A program made the position numbers and the translations under genes. A stretch of 64,000 nt of DNA. Source: Hyphomicrobiaceae bacterium UBA7697. Its GTDB lineage: Bacteria; Pseudomonadota; Alphaproteobacteria; Rhizobiales; Methyloligellaceae. Below the pieces are notes generated by a model. That model had not been told where the DNA came from and made no database searches. It was given only the letters and a program-made list of their open reading frames with translations. Shown here in pieces: positions 24,695 to 32,995 of the stretch. Location: NCBI GenBank assembly GCA_002482645.1, contig DLGJ01000001.1, positions 62,201 to 126,200 on the forward strand, in the 5' to 3' direction. Position 1 is the stretch's first letter, and the number at the start of each line of letters is the position of its first letter.

Positions 24695-25327
24695 GTGTCC
24701 GGCTTTTTTGTAGCAGGCACCGACACAGATGTCGGCAAGACGCTGGTTTCGGCCTGGCTTCTATCGCATCTCGACGGCGTTTATTGGAAGCCGATCCAGG
24801 CCGGTACGGAGCCGACGACCGACTCGGCGACCGTGCAACGCCTGGCGGAACTTCCCGTCGGGCACGTCCTACCCGAAGCCTATCTCCTGCCCGAACCGAT
24901 CGCGCCTCACGAGGCCGCGCGCCGCGCCGGCATCGCGCTCGACATCGACAAGATCGCGCTCCCGCCCCATGACGGGCTGGTGGTGGTGGAGGGCGCGGGC
25001 GGACTGATGGTTCCGATCGCGGGTGGCGCCTATATGATCGATCTCGCGAACGCTCTCGACCTTCCCATCGTTCTCGTGACGCGGTCGACGCTGGGCACGA
25101 TCAATCACACGCTTCTGTCGCTGGAGGCGATCCGGAGGCGCGGCCTGCCGCTTGCCGGCGTCGTGATCTGCGGGCCGGAAACGCCTCATAACCGCGCGGC
25201 CATCGAGCGCTTCGGCCAGGTTGAAGTGATCGCCGAGATTCCGTTCCTCGAGACCGTCGATCGCAGCACCCTCAGAACCATCGAGCCCGAACTCGACCTC
25301 CTCAAACTTGCAACGGTAACGACGTGA
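24695..25327 (+). CDS. bioD: Dethiobiotin synthetase
   Basis: ATP-dependent ligase closing the ureido ring of dethiobiotin, about 210 residues. P-loop-like FVAGTDTDVGKT at the N-terminus, the substrate lysine in VYWKPIQAGTE, and EGAGGLMVPI are diagnostic. The start is GTG at 24695: AGGAG lies seven to eight bases upstream at 24683-24687 and the protein then begins exactly where the family does; an ATG at 24644 would add a non-homologous tail. Its stop overlaps the bioA start (GTGA). Confidence 0.94.
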   Translation: MSGFFVAGTDTDVGKTLVSAWLLSHLDGVYWKPIQAGTEPTTDSATVQRLAELPVGHVLPEAYLLPEPIAPHEAARRAGIALDIDKIALPPHDGLVVVEGAGGLMVPIAGGAYMIDLANALDLPIVLVTRSTLGTINHTLLSLEAIRRRGLPLAGVVICGPETPHNRAAIERFGQVEVIAEIPFLETVDRSTLRTIEPELDLLKLATVTT

Positions 25328-26673
25328 ACGAACAGACCCATCCGCTTACCGCGGCGGCGCCCGGCGATATCGTCGCGCGCGACAAACGTTATATCTGGCA
25401 CCCTTATACGCAGCACGGCACCGAGACCGATCCGCTGGTCGTCGCCCGCGCCAAGGGCGCCTCGCTCTTCGACGCCGATGGCCGCGAGATCCTGGACATG
25501 ATTTCGTCCTGGTGGACGTGCACGCACGGCCACGCCCATCCCAAGATCAACGCCGCGATCGCGCGCCAGGCGGAAACAATCGAGCATGTGATGTTCGCCG
25601 GTTTCACCCATGCGCCCGCCGTCGACTTGGCCGAGACTCTTGCCAGCCTCCTGCCCGGCGACCTCAACCGCGTGTTCTACTCCGACGACGGCTCCACCTC
25701 GGTGGAGGTGGCGATCAAGATCGCCTACCAGTCATGGATCAATCGCGGTGAGACGCGCCGCACATTGATCGCTTTCGAGGGCGGCTATCACGGCGACACG
25801 CTCGGCGCGATGTCCGTTGGGCGCAGCTCGCAAATGTTCGGCGCGTTCAAGGACCTGATGTGCGACGTGCGTGTCGTGCCGTTCCCGGCGACGTTCGACG
25901 GCGACGATGCGGTGGACGAACGCGAGGCGGCCGCGCTCTCGGCCTTGGAGGCGACGCTTTCCGGCGGCAAGGACACCATCGCGGCGATGATTATCGAGCC
26001 GATGATGCAAGGTTCGGCGGGAATCCGCTTCTGCCGGCCGGGCTTCCTCGCGCGCATGGTCGAGATGGCGCGTGCCGCGGGCGTGGTGGTGATCTTCGAC
26101 GAGGTCGCGACAGGTTTCGGACGCACGGGACGCCTCTTCGCGATGGAACATGCGGGCGTCACCCCGGATCTCGTCTGCCTCTCCAAGGGACTGACCGGCG
26201 GATATATGCCGCTCGCCGCGACCGTTGCCCGGGACTGGCTGTTCGATCTCTTTCTCGGTCCGGATTTCGACCGGGCGCTGCCGCATGGGCACTCCTTCAC
26301 GGCCAATCCCCTCGCCTGTTCCGTCGCGCTCGCGGCGCTCGGCCTTTACGCGGAAGAACAAACCATGGAGCGCATCGCCAAGATCAACGCGGCGCACCGG
26401 ACCATGCTCGACGTACTGGCCGCGCGCCCGGACGTTTCCAGACAGCGCGTTCTCGGCCCGGTCCTCGCATTCGAGCTCAACGAAGGGGGCGCATACCAGT
26501 CCGAGGCCAGCCGGAAGCTCAGGGCCTGGTACATCGCGAACGGATTCAACATCCGGCCGATCGGGTCCACGGTGTATCTGATGCCGCCCTACTGCATCAC
26601 GGACGAAGAGCTCTTCCGCGCCTATGCCGGCATGATCGAAGGGCTGGACCGGCTCGGCTCAGGATCGCTCTAG
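25324..26673 (+). CDS. bioA: Adenosylmethionine--8-amino-7-oxononanoate transaminase
   Basis: PLP-dependent class III aminotransferase, 449 residues, converting KAPA to DAPA. IWHPYTQ near the N-terminus is typical of BioA, as is the double Trp in SSWWTCTHGH. The PLP-binding region is FDEVATGFGRTG and the Schiff-base lysine lies in CLSKGLTGGYMPLA. Starts with GTG overlapping bioD by four bases, so the two are translationally coupled. Its 3' end overlaps the convergent bioC by 15 bp. Confidence 0.95.
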   Translation: MNEQTHPLTAAAPGDIVARDKRYIWHPYTQHGTETDPLVVARAKGASLFDADGREILDMISSWWTCTHGHAHPKINAAIARQAETIEHVMFAGFTHAPAVDLAETLASLLPGDLNRVFYSDDGSTSVEVAIKIAYQSWINRGETRRTLIAFEGGYHGDTLGAMSVGRSSQMFGAFKDLMCDVRVVPFPATFDGDDAVDEREAAALSALEATLSGGKDTIAAMIIEPMMQGSAGIRFCRPGFLARMVEMARAAGVVVIFDEVATGFGRTGRLFAMEHAGVTPDLVCLSKGLTGGYMPLAATVARDWLFDLFLGPDFDRALPHGHSFTANPLACSVALAALGLYAEEQTMERIAKINAAHRTMLDVLAARPDVSRQRVLGPVLAFELNEGGAYQSEASRKLRAWYIANGFNIRPIGSTVYLMPPYCITDEELFRAYAGMIEGLDRLGSGSL

Positions 26674-27405
26674 ACGTCCATAGACGATGTGCCAGGTGAC
26701 GCGTCCGCCAAAGAGCAGATTCGTGGTTCGGATCGCGCGCCGGAGTTCGCCAGCGGTCAATGCCTCGTAGCCGTCGCGGGGCTGAAGGCCGCCGACGGCT
26801 TTCATGCGGCGCAAGAAAGAAAGCGAATCCTTATCGGGCGTTAGGTGCTCTTCTTCAACGACGCCCGGAATCTGCGGCAGGTTTGGCGTGCCGCTCCGCA
26901 AACCTTCGGCCGCAAGCACCGAGCGCCATTCGGCGAAACAGTCCGGCCCGAGCGTCGCGAACAGAAGAACGCCCCCCGGTGCGAGACGACGCCGGAGCCG
27001 TTCGAGGCTGGCAACGGGGTCGCCAAGCCAATGCAGCATCATGCTGGTCACGACGAGATCGAGAGTCTCGTAGGCGGCAGGGGCCGCGGCATCCATGACC
27101 GCGAAGGACAGATTCGCGCCGGAGCCGTTCAAATTGCGCTGGCAAGCGCGGATCATCTCCGGGGCGGCGTCCGTCAGCAGGAACTCTCCGTCCGGGTAGC
27201 GCGCGACCAGACGGCGGCTCAAGAGTCCGGTGCCGCAGCCGAGCTCCAACACGCGCGGCGCTTCGAGATCCGGCAGCATGGAGGCGAGATGCCCCGCCAC
27301 CCCGTCCTGCAAGTCGGCATGGGTCTCGTAGACCTCGGCCTTCGCGCCGAAGCGGGCGGCGATCTCGGCGCTACGACGGGACAGTATTGGCGAAGTCAAC
27401 GACAT
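26659..27405 (-). CDS. bioC: Malonyl-ACP O-methyltransferase BioC-like
   Basis: SAM-dependent class I methyltransferase, about 248 residues. Motif I is LELGCGTGLLSR, followed by FLLTDAAPEMI and the post-motif LVVTSMMLHWLGDP, the BioC pattern. BioC methylates malonyl-ACP so that the fatty-acid machinery can build pimeloyl-ACP. Start chosen at 27405 (MSLTSPILSRRSAEIAARF). It overlaps the upstream esterase gene by 35 bp. Context within the bio cluster makes the assignment stronger than sequence alone. Confidence 0.85.
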   Translation of the reverse strand: MSLTSPILSRRSAEIAARFGAKAEVYETHADLQDGVAGHLASMLPDLEAPRVLELGCGTGLLSRRLVARYPDGEFLLTDAAPEMIRACQRNLNGSGANLSFAVMDAAAPAAYETLDLVVTSMMLHWLGDPVASLERLRRRLAPGGVLLFATLGPDCFAEWRSVLAAEGLRSGTPNLPQIPGVVEEEHLTPDKDSLSFLRRMKAVGGLQPRDGYEALTAGELRRAIRTTNLLFGGRVTWHIVYGRLERS

Positions 27406-27997
27406 GCTTGGCGCACCGGTCTGGATGGCTCCTTGGCAGAGCATGGCCGCCGCCGGGCAGCCAGATCACATTCTCCTTGCCCCAGACGGCCTCGGACATC
27501 GCCGGCGGAACGATGAGATCGTTTTGGGTTGCAAGGCTAAGAATAGGACATTGAAGGCTTTTCTTGAGCCCCTCTGCGTCCCAATGTAACAGCCAATCGA
27601 GCCCTTCGCGCAAGCGCGGCACGTCGAGGGCCGCGGGGTCGGCGAATTCGGACGCCCCACATGAGCGCCAAAATGCCTTCATCGTACCGGCCGGGTCGCG
27701 GTCGAGACCGCGCCGCAGGGCCATCACCCGCGCCTTCGGCACATGAGGGCAGTAACGGTCGAAGCCTTGCAGCGAGACGAGGCCCGTGAACCGCCCGCCT
27801 CCCTCCTTGAGCAGCCACAACACGCCGAGCGAGTGGCCGACGGCAATCGCGTCCTGAGGCCAGTCCGGCGTATCGCGCGGCCCGCCCGCGACGAAGCCGA
27901 GATCGACCCGCGTGACCGTGGCATCGCAGAGATGGGCGATCAGCGGGTCCCAGAAGGACGCATTGAAGCCCCAACCATGGACGAGAACGAAATGCAT
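27371..27997 (-). CDS. Alpha/beta hydrolase, probable pimeloyl-ACP methyl ester esterase
   Basis: 208-residue alpha/beta hydrolase starting MHFVLVHGWGFNASFW, with the nucleophile elbow GHSLG (Ser56), an acid in ATQNDLIVPP and the catalytic His in GGGHALPRSHP. HGWG and the short length resemble BioH/BioG, which remove the methyl ester from pimeloyl-ACP after BioC has finished. It overlaps bioF upstream and bioC downstream, the position expected for such an esterase. The exact type (BioH, BioG, BioJ or other) is not settled, so no symbol is given. Confidence 0.75.
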   Translation of the reverse strand: MHFVLVHGWGFNASFWDPLIAHLCDATVTRVDLGFVAGGPRDTPDWPQDAIAVGHSLGVLWLLKEGGGRFTGLVSLQGFDRYCPHVPKARVMALRRGLDRDPAGTMKAFWRSCGASEFADPAALDVPRLREGLDWLLHWDAEGLKKSLQCPILSLATQNDLIVPPAMSEAVWGKENVIWLPGGGHALPRSHPDRCAKHVVDFANTVPS

Positions 27998-27998
27998 A

Positions 27999-29186
27999 TC
28001 AGTCGAACACATACTCGGCGCGCGGACCCGCGGCGGCCTGAAGCACCTCGACCAGCCGCGAAAGATCCTCGCCGGTGTGGGCGGCGGTGAAGGTCAATCG
28101 GACACGCGCGGTCCCGTTCGGCACGGTGGGCGGCCGGATCGCCGTGGCCCACAAGCCCGCCTCGCGCAGGCGATTGCTCAGGCCAAGCGCGGCCTCGGCA
28201 GTGCCGACAATGAGCGGCACGATCTGCGTGAGCGACTGGCCCGTGTCGTAGCCAAGCTCGCGGCATTCGTCCCGGAAGGACGCCGAAAGGGACGCGACGC
28301 GCGCGCGTTCGGTGTCCAGAGATGGGACGAGATCGAGCGCGGCATCGATGGCCCCCAGAACAGGCGGCGGCAGCGCCGTGGAATAGATGAAACCGCCGCA
28401 GCGGTTGATCAGATAGTCGCGCAGCGTGTCCGAACAGGCGACATAGGCGCCGAAGCTCCCCAGCGCCTTGGAGAACGTCCCGATCACGACGTCGGCCCCG
28501 CCGGACTGGCCGCAGCCGCCTGGCCCCAAAATTCCGGTGGCGTGGGCATCGTCGACGATCAGCATGGCGTCGTGCTCGTCCGCGAGGTCTCCGATCGCCT
28601 CCATCCATGCGACATCGCCGTCCATCGAGAAGACGCTTTCGGTGAGGATGAATTTCGGGCGCCCGTCGGCGGCATGCTGCTCCAGGAGTTCGGCGAGGTG
28701 GCCGGCAGACCCGTGGCGATAGCGGATCTGGCGCACGCCCGCCGCCTGACAGCCGAAATGCATGCTGGCATGATTGAGCCGGTCGGCGAAAACCAGCGGC
28801 TCGGCGCCGAGCGCGCGCTTGTCGAATAGGGCCTGGAGCACGCTGGCATTGGCTTGGAAGCCGGAGGCCATGAGGAGCGCGGCCGGTTTCCGCTTCAGCG
28901 CGGCGACCTTGCGCTCGATGCCCGCGAAGAGGCCGAGATTGCCGGTGACGAGGCGCGAGGCGCCAGTTCCGGTCCCGAACGCCGTCGCCCACGCGCTCGC
29001 GCGCTCCGCGAGAGCCTCGTGAAATCGCAGGCCCAGATAGTCGTTGCTGGCAAAATTGACGTAGACACTACCGCCGATTTCGAGCCTTCGGGCGTCCCGC
29101 GCAACGGCATCGGTCAGGTGCCGCCGGAGACGGCTCCGGCCCAGACCTTCGAGGAAGTCCTGATATCGGCTTTCGCTCCCACCCAT
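27999..29186 (-). CDS. bioF: 8-amino-7-oxononanoate synthase
   Basis: PLP-dependent alpha-oxoamine synthase of 395 residues joining pimeloyl-ACP/CoA and alanine. The N-terminal FASNDYLGLRFH, then GTGTGASRLVTGNL, the PLP region VDDAHATGILG and the Schiff-base lysine in IGTFSKALGSFGAY are typical. First gene of the minus-strand bioF-esterase-bioC operon, divergent from bioB with only about 40-50 bp between the starts. Confidence 0.94.
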   Translation of the reverse strand: MGGSESRYQDFLEGLGRSRLRRHLTDAVARDARRLEIGGSVYVNFASNDYLGLRFHEALAERASAWATAFGTGTGASRLVTGNLGLFAGIERKVAALKRKPAALLMASGFQANASVLQALFDKRALGAEPLVFADRLNHASMHFGCQAAGVRQIRYRHGSAGHLAELLEQHAADGRPKFILTESVFSMDGDVAWMEAIGDLADEHDAMLIVDDAHATGILGPGGCGQSGGADVVIGTFSKALGSFGAYVACSDTLRDYLINRCGGFIYSTALPPPVLGAIDAALDLVPSLDTERARVASLSASFRDECRELGYDTGQSLTQIVPLIVGTAEAALGLSNRLREAGLWATAIRPPTVPNGTARVRLTFTAAHTGEDLSRLVEVLQAAAGPRAEYVFD

Positions 29187-29239
29187 GATCCTGTATTAGC
29201 CTTAGCTCTTATCCCCAGCAATCAATGGCTTGGAGTCCC

Positions 29240-30277
29240 GTGACAGAAACGTTGGAAAGCTTGAATCCTTTCAAGGCTCAACCCCGCGAGGCGGAGACCG
29301 GGCGCGAACGCCGCGCGACCCGCCACGACTGGCAAACCTTCGAAATCGTGGACCTGCTCGAGGCTCCGTTGTTCGATCTGATCGACGAGGCGCGCGCCGT
29401 GCATCGCCGCTACCACGCCGACGGCCAGGTCCAGCTCGCGAGCCTTCTTTCCATCAAGACCGGCGCCTGTCCCGAGGACTGCAAATATTGTCCGCAGTCG
29501 GCCCACTACGCGAAGAAGACGGGGCTCGAGCGCGAATCCCTACTCGACGTGGAGGACGTACTCTCCAAGGCCCGCATCGCCAAGGACGCCGGGGCCACGC
29601 GGTTCTGCATGGGCGCGGCTTGGCGCCAGGTGAAGGACGGGCCAGAGTTCGAGAAGGTCTTGGACATGGTCCGGGGCGTGCGCGACCTAGAGATGGAAGC
29701 TTGCGTGACGCTGGGCATGGTGACGAAGGACCAGGCCGGACGCCTCGCCGAGGCCGGGCTCACCGCCTACAACCACAACCTCGACACCTCGCCCGAGTTC
29801 TACAACGAGATCATCACCACGCGGACTTACGAGGACCGCCTGGAGACCATCGCCAATGTTCGCAGCGCGGGCGTTCAAGTCTGCTGCGGCGGCATTATCG
29901 GCATGGGCGAGAGCATCGAGGACCGGGCGCGGCTTCTTCAGGAACTGGCGACGTTCGATCCGCATCCGGAGAGCGTTCCGATCAATGCGCTGGTGCCGGT
30001 CGCCGGGACCCCGCTCGAATCCCAAGCCAAGGTCGAACCGCTCGAACTCGTGCGCATGGTGGCGGCCGCCCGCATTCTGATGCCGGCATCCTTCGTGCGG
30101 CTATCCGCGGGGCGGTCGGCGCTGACGCGCGAGGCGCAGATCCTGTGCTTCCTCGCCGGCGCCAACTCGATCTTCTACGGCGACAAGCTGCTGACGACGG
30201 AGAACAACGACGCCGCGGACGACCGCGCCCTCATCGAGGAAGCGGGCCTGCGGATCAAACCGGCCTGCGCTTCCTGA
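29240..30277 (+). CDS. bioB: Biotin synthase
   Basis: Radical SAM enzyme inserting sulfur into dethiobiotin, about 345 residues. The radical-SAM cluster motif is CPEDCKYCPQS, the second-cluster cysteines lie in ETCVTLG-like and NLDTSPEFY regions, and AGRSALTREAQILCFLAGANSIFYGDKLL is near the end. I prefer GTG at 29240, with GGAG just upstream at 29232-29235; an ATG at 29225 is in frame but lacks a ribosome binding site. The short gap to bioF must hold both promoters; I see no TTAT-N2-ATAA BioR box there. Confidence 0.94.
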   Translation: MTETLESLNPFKAQPREAETGRERRATRHDWQTFEIVDLLEAPLFDLIDEARAVHRRYHADGQVQLASLLSIKTGACPEDCKYCPQSAHYAKKTGLERESLLDVEDVLSKARIAKDAGATRFCMGAAWRQVKDGPEFEKVLDMVRGVRDLEMEACVTLGMVTKDQAGRLAEAGLTAYNHNLDTSPEFYNEIITTRTYEDRLETIANVRSAGVQVCCGGIIGMGESIEDRARLLQELATFDPHPESVPINALVPVAGTPLESQAKVEPLELVRMVAAARILMPASFVRLSAGRSALTREAQILCFLAGANSIFYGDKLLTTENNDAADDRALIEEAGLRIKPACAS

Positions 30278-30293
30278 TCGCGGGGCCGCGCCC

Positions 30294-31154
30294 ATGTCCC
30301 GCATCGTCTATGTGAACGGCGCGTTCGAACCCGAGGAAGACGCCAAAGTCTCCATTTTCGACCGCGGCTTCCTGTTCGGCGACGCCGTTTACGAAGTCAC
30401 CGCCGTGCTCGACGGGCGGCTTATCGACTTTGCGGGGCACCTGGAGCGTCTCGACCGGTCGCTCGGCGAGATCGACCTGCCGCTGTCCGTACCTCACGAA
30501 GGCTTGCGCGAAATACACGAGACGCTCATCGCCGAGAACAAGGTGGTCGAAGGCATCGTGTATCTTCACGTCAGCCGCGGCCCCGCCGAACGCGATTTCG
30601 CCTATCCGCCCTCGCCCACTCCGACCGTCGTCGCCTTCACCCAGTCGCGCCCGCTGGTCGATCAGCCGCAAGCCAAGACGGGAGTTGCCGTCATCACGAT
30701 TCCCGACATCCGCTGGAAGCGCCGGGACATCAAATCGACGTCCATGCTGGCGCAGGTGATGGGAAAGCAGGAAGCGAAACGCCGCGGAGCCTATGAGGCC
30801 TGGATGGTCGAAGACGGCGTCGTGACCGAGGGAACCTCCTCGTCAGCCTTCATCGTGGACGCGAACGGCGTCTTAAGGACCCAACCGCTCGGCCCGCAGA
30901 TTCTGTCTGGCGTCACCCGCCGGGCCATTTTGCGGCTGGCGCGCGAAGACGGTATCCGCATCGAGGAGCGCCCGTTCAGCGTCGATGAAGCCCACCAGGC
31001 GCGCGAGGCGTTCATGACGGCCGCGTCCGCCTTCGTGCTGCCGATCGTCTCGATCGATGGCAGCGCCGTCGGCAATGGAGAACCGGGACCGGTCGCCCGC
31101 GCCTTCCGCGCGCATTACATCGCCGAAGCGCGCGCCGCCTCGGCCTCTGCGTGA
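30294..31154 (+). CDS. dat: D-amino acid aminotransferase (fold type IV PLP enzyme)
   Basis: 286-residue class IV aminotransferase. It begins MSRIVYVNGAFEPEEDAKVSI and has DRGFLFGDAVYEV, the Schiff-base lysine in RRDIKSTSML, and EGTSSSAFIV, a pattern typical of D-alanine transaminase rather than branched-chain aminotransferase. It would make D-glutamate or D-alanine for peptidoglycan, or catabolise D-amino acids. 16 bp downstream of bioB on the same strand. The branched-chain or aminodeoxychorismate-lyase alternatives are less likely but not excluded. Confidence 0.8.
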   Translation: MSRIVYVNGAFEPEEDAKVSIFDRGFLFGDAVYEVTAVLDGRLIDFAGHLERLDRSLGEIDLPLSVPHEGLREIHETLIAENKVVEGIVYLHVSRGPAERDFAYPPSPTPTVVAFTQSRPLVDQPQAKTGVAVITIPDIRWKRRDIKSTSMLAQVMGKQEAKRRGAYEAWMVEDGVVTEGTSSSAFIVDANGVLRTQPLGPQILSGVTRRAILRLAREDGIRIEERPFSVDEAHQAREAFMTAASAFVLPIVSIDGSAVGNGEPGPVARAFRAHYIAEARAASASA

Positions 31155-31315
31155 GCCACCCGCCCCAGGCTTCCGGCGGACGAGTAGTACTCCTTGGCGG
31201 TGCTATCGACGACGCAGTTGAACCAGTCGTCGTCGCCGAACTTGCAACCGTGACGCTTGCTTTGCACCAACGCCAGGATCGCCACGATCACGATCAATAA
31301 GAGAATAAGCCGCAT
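31115..31315 (-). CDS. Small single-span membrane protein, hypothetical
   Basis: 66 residues: a hydrophobic N-terminal helix (LILLLIVIVAILALV) followed by a short polar tail with two cysteines in GCKFGDDDWFNCVVDS. A strong GGAGGGAGGG ribosome binding site precedes the ATG, which supports a real gene. It overlaps the 3' end of the aminotransferase by 40 bp on the opposite strand. No known family is recognised; the paired Cys could form a periplasmic disulfide. Confidence 0.65.
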   Translation of the reverse strand: MRLILLLIVIVAILALVQSKRHGCKFGDDDWFNCVVDSTAKEYYSSAGSLGRVAHAEAEAARASAM

Positions 31316-31627
31316 TTCCGGTCCCTCCCTCCTTTACTGAACGTCCTCAACCTACCTCCCTCCCCGTCAAATCCGAAAGCGGTCAGGCACTGCGTCCGAA
31401 ATTAGCGTTTCCGGTCTTGACGGGCGTTTCGCCGACGGCAGCAGCCATTGCGGATTGGCAAGTCTCCAAGCGGACCGCTTGGACATCTGGCCAGGGCGAT
31501 TGGCACTGTTGGCCGCATCGTCCCGGAAAGTAGAACCCGCCGCGTCGGTCTTCAGGACACCTCTTCTGCCGCTCGAAGACGGCCCCCCGATGATAGCGTT
31601 GAGGTCCAACTCAGGAGGAGGCACCCA
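31316..31627. other. Intergenic region before the SoxYZ-like gene
   Basis: 312 bp between two divergent genes. It should contain the promoters of both. I see only the two ribosome binding sites at its ends (AGGGAGGG for the small membrane protein, AGGAGGAG at about 31612-31619 for the SoxYZ-like gene). No hairpin or promoter stands out. Confidence 0.5.
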
Positions 31628-32446
31628 ATGCACCAAGCGCCTCGCTTCGCTGCCGCCGGGCTGCTCACGGCGGCGCTTCTGGCATCTCCGCTTCTTGCGG
31701 CTCCGGGCGACAACGCCCCCGACCTGTGGCCCATTCTCAGACAGCAGGCGTTCGGCGACCGGCCGATCGCCGAAGAGGACGGCGCGGTGGTGCTGGAAGC
31801 ACCGATGACCGCGCTCGATGCCGCCATCGTGCCCATCACCGTCCGCATTCCGCCCAGCGTCAAGGACAGGCCGAAATCGCTGACCCTGTTCATAGATCAG
31901 AATCCCGACCCCAAGGTCGCAACCCTGACATACGGTCCGGCGGCGGGCTCCGGCGGCGAGCGGTCGTTCAACACGCGTGTGCGCATCGAGCGCTTCTCCC
32001 ATGTGCGCGCGGTCCTCGAAACCGAGGACGGGACGCTTCATATGGCGACGAAGTTCGTCCAGGCCGCCGGCGGTTGCGCGTCAATGAATGCAAAGGACGC
32101 GGATGCGGAGAACGACGGGCTCGGCCGGTTGCAGTTGAAGACCATACCGCCGGAACGCCCGTCCGACCCCAACTGGACGGCCCAGGTGATGATCAAGCAT
32201 CCCAACAGCAACGGCATGCAGCTCGACATCGATACTGGCGGCTATATTCCCGAGCGCTACGTCAAGGATGTGACCGTGTTGCGGGACGGCGAGCTCGTCT
32301 TTCAGCTCGACGGCACGTTCTCGATCTCGACCAATCCGAACTTCCGTTTCACGTTCGGAAAGGGAAACGAGAACGCCCTGGATGTAACGGTGGTCGATAC
32401 GGACGGCGTGAAATTCGAGGGCCGTACGGCGCCGAAGGGCTCGTAG
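31628..32446 (+). CDS. Quinoprotein dehydrogenase-associated SoxYZ-like carrier protein
   Basis: 272 residues: a Sec signal peptide (cleaved near LLAAPG, residue 25), a SoxY-like domain ending in QAAGGC with Cys150 at the carrier position, and a SoxZ-like beta-sandwich (residues about 165-270, PSDPNWTAQVMIKHPNSNGM onwards). SoxY carries sulfur intermediates on a C-terminal GGCGG cysteine; in this fused family the Cys is internal. The family is mostly found in methylotrophs next to PQQ alcohol dehydrogenases, none of which is nearby here. Periplasmic role unknown. AGGAGGAG supports the ATG at 31628. Confidence 0.8.
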   Translation: MHQAPRFAAAGLLTAALLASPLLAAPGDNAPDLWPILRQQAFGDRPIAEEDGAVVLEAPMTALDAAIVPITVRIPPSVKDRPKSLTLFIDQNPDPKVATLTYGPAAGSGGERSFNTRVRIERFSHVRAVLETEDGTLHMATKFVQAAGGCASMNAKDADAENDGLGRLQLKTIPPERPSDPNWTAQVMIKHPNSNGMQLDIDTGGYIPERYVKDVTVLRDGELVFQLDGTFSISTNPNFRFTFGKGNENALDVTVVDTDGVKFEGRTAPKGS

Positions 32447-32499
32447 CCCTACGGGCCGCTCCGGGTCCGGCCTTGCCGCATGCGGGGCGGATCAACGAC

Positions 32500-32527
32500 A
32501 AGGGCGCCGGCCTTGGCCGGCGCCCTT
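32500..32527. terminator. Bidirectional terminator-like hairpin
   Basis: A 28-bp near-perfect palindrome, AAGGGCGCCGGCC mirrored around TT/AA, lies between the converging SoxYZ-like gene and the small exported-protein gene. It lacks a long T tract (only TT on each side), so termination strength is unsure. Confidence 0.6.
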
Positions 32528-32560
32528 GCGCACCATCCTTAGACGTGAATGCTCCGACGC

Positions 32561-32695
32561 TTAGTTGTCGACGCAGGTCTGGGTCGCTTCGTCCCACGTC
32601 TGGCCGTCGGCGCAGTCATCGGGACCGGCAAACGCAGCGGTCGCGAACGATGCGGACAGACCCAAGGCAACAACAAACGCAATTACAGTCCTCAT
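32561..32695 (-). CDS. Small exported protein (44 aa), hypothetical
   Basis: Short gene with ATG at 32695 and stop TAA at 32561. The product has a Sec signal (MRTVIAFVVALGLSAS, cleavage after AAFA) and a tiny mature part of about 20 residues, GPDDCADGQTWDEATQTCVDN-like, with two cysteines that could form one disulfide. GAGG lies upstream at a workable distance. The CxxGQxWDxxxxxC pattern resembles half of a chitin-binding-like module, but no function can be named. Confidence 0.65.
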   Translation of the reverse strand: MRTVIAFVVALGLSASFATAAFAGPDDCADGQTWDEATQTCVDN

Positions 32696-32995
32696 GGACG
32701 TACATCCTCAAGTAGGAACGCCGGAAACCGGCCGAATCCACCGTTACGAGGCGCCCGCGGCAAATGCTGGACTGAACGGTGTCGGAGCTGGCGACTCTTG
32801 CGGCTGAATTTTGTTTGCCGTGGAATTTTTTTCTCGTTCCGGCCGTACCGGGTACGGCTTGCGCCGCCGTGGGAGCCGTCCACCCAATTGCCGGATCGCC
32901 ATGTCGAGGCGGGCGGCGGCGAGGGCCGATTTGGACCCCACCGGCACCCTCCTTCAGGCGGACCAATACGTCCAGGAAGCCGATCCGGACGCTAG
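32696..32995. other. Intergenic region, little visible
   Basis: 300 bp upstream of the small exported-protein gene and downstream of the CoA-transferase. A run of seven T on the plus strand at about 32824-32830 and an imperfect GTACCGGGTAC inverted repeat near 32845-32856 are the only marks. I see no gene. Confidence 0.4.

Noticed and set aside
29187..29239. BioR operator between bioF and bioB
   Set aside because: No TTAT-N2-ATAA palindrome is present; only TTAT in an unrelated context.
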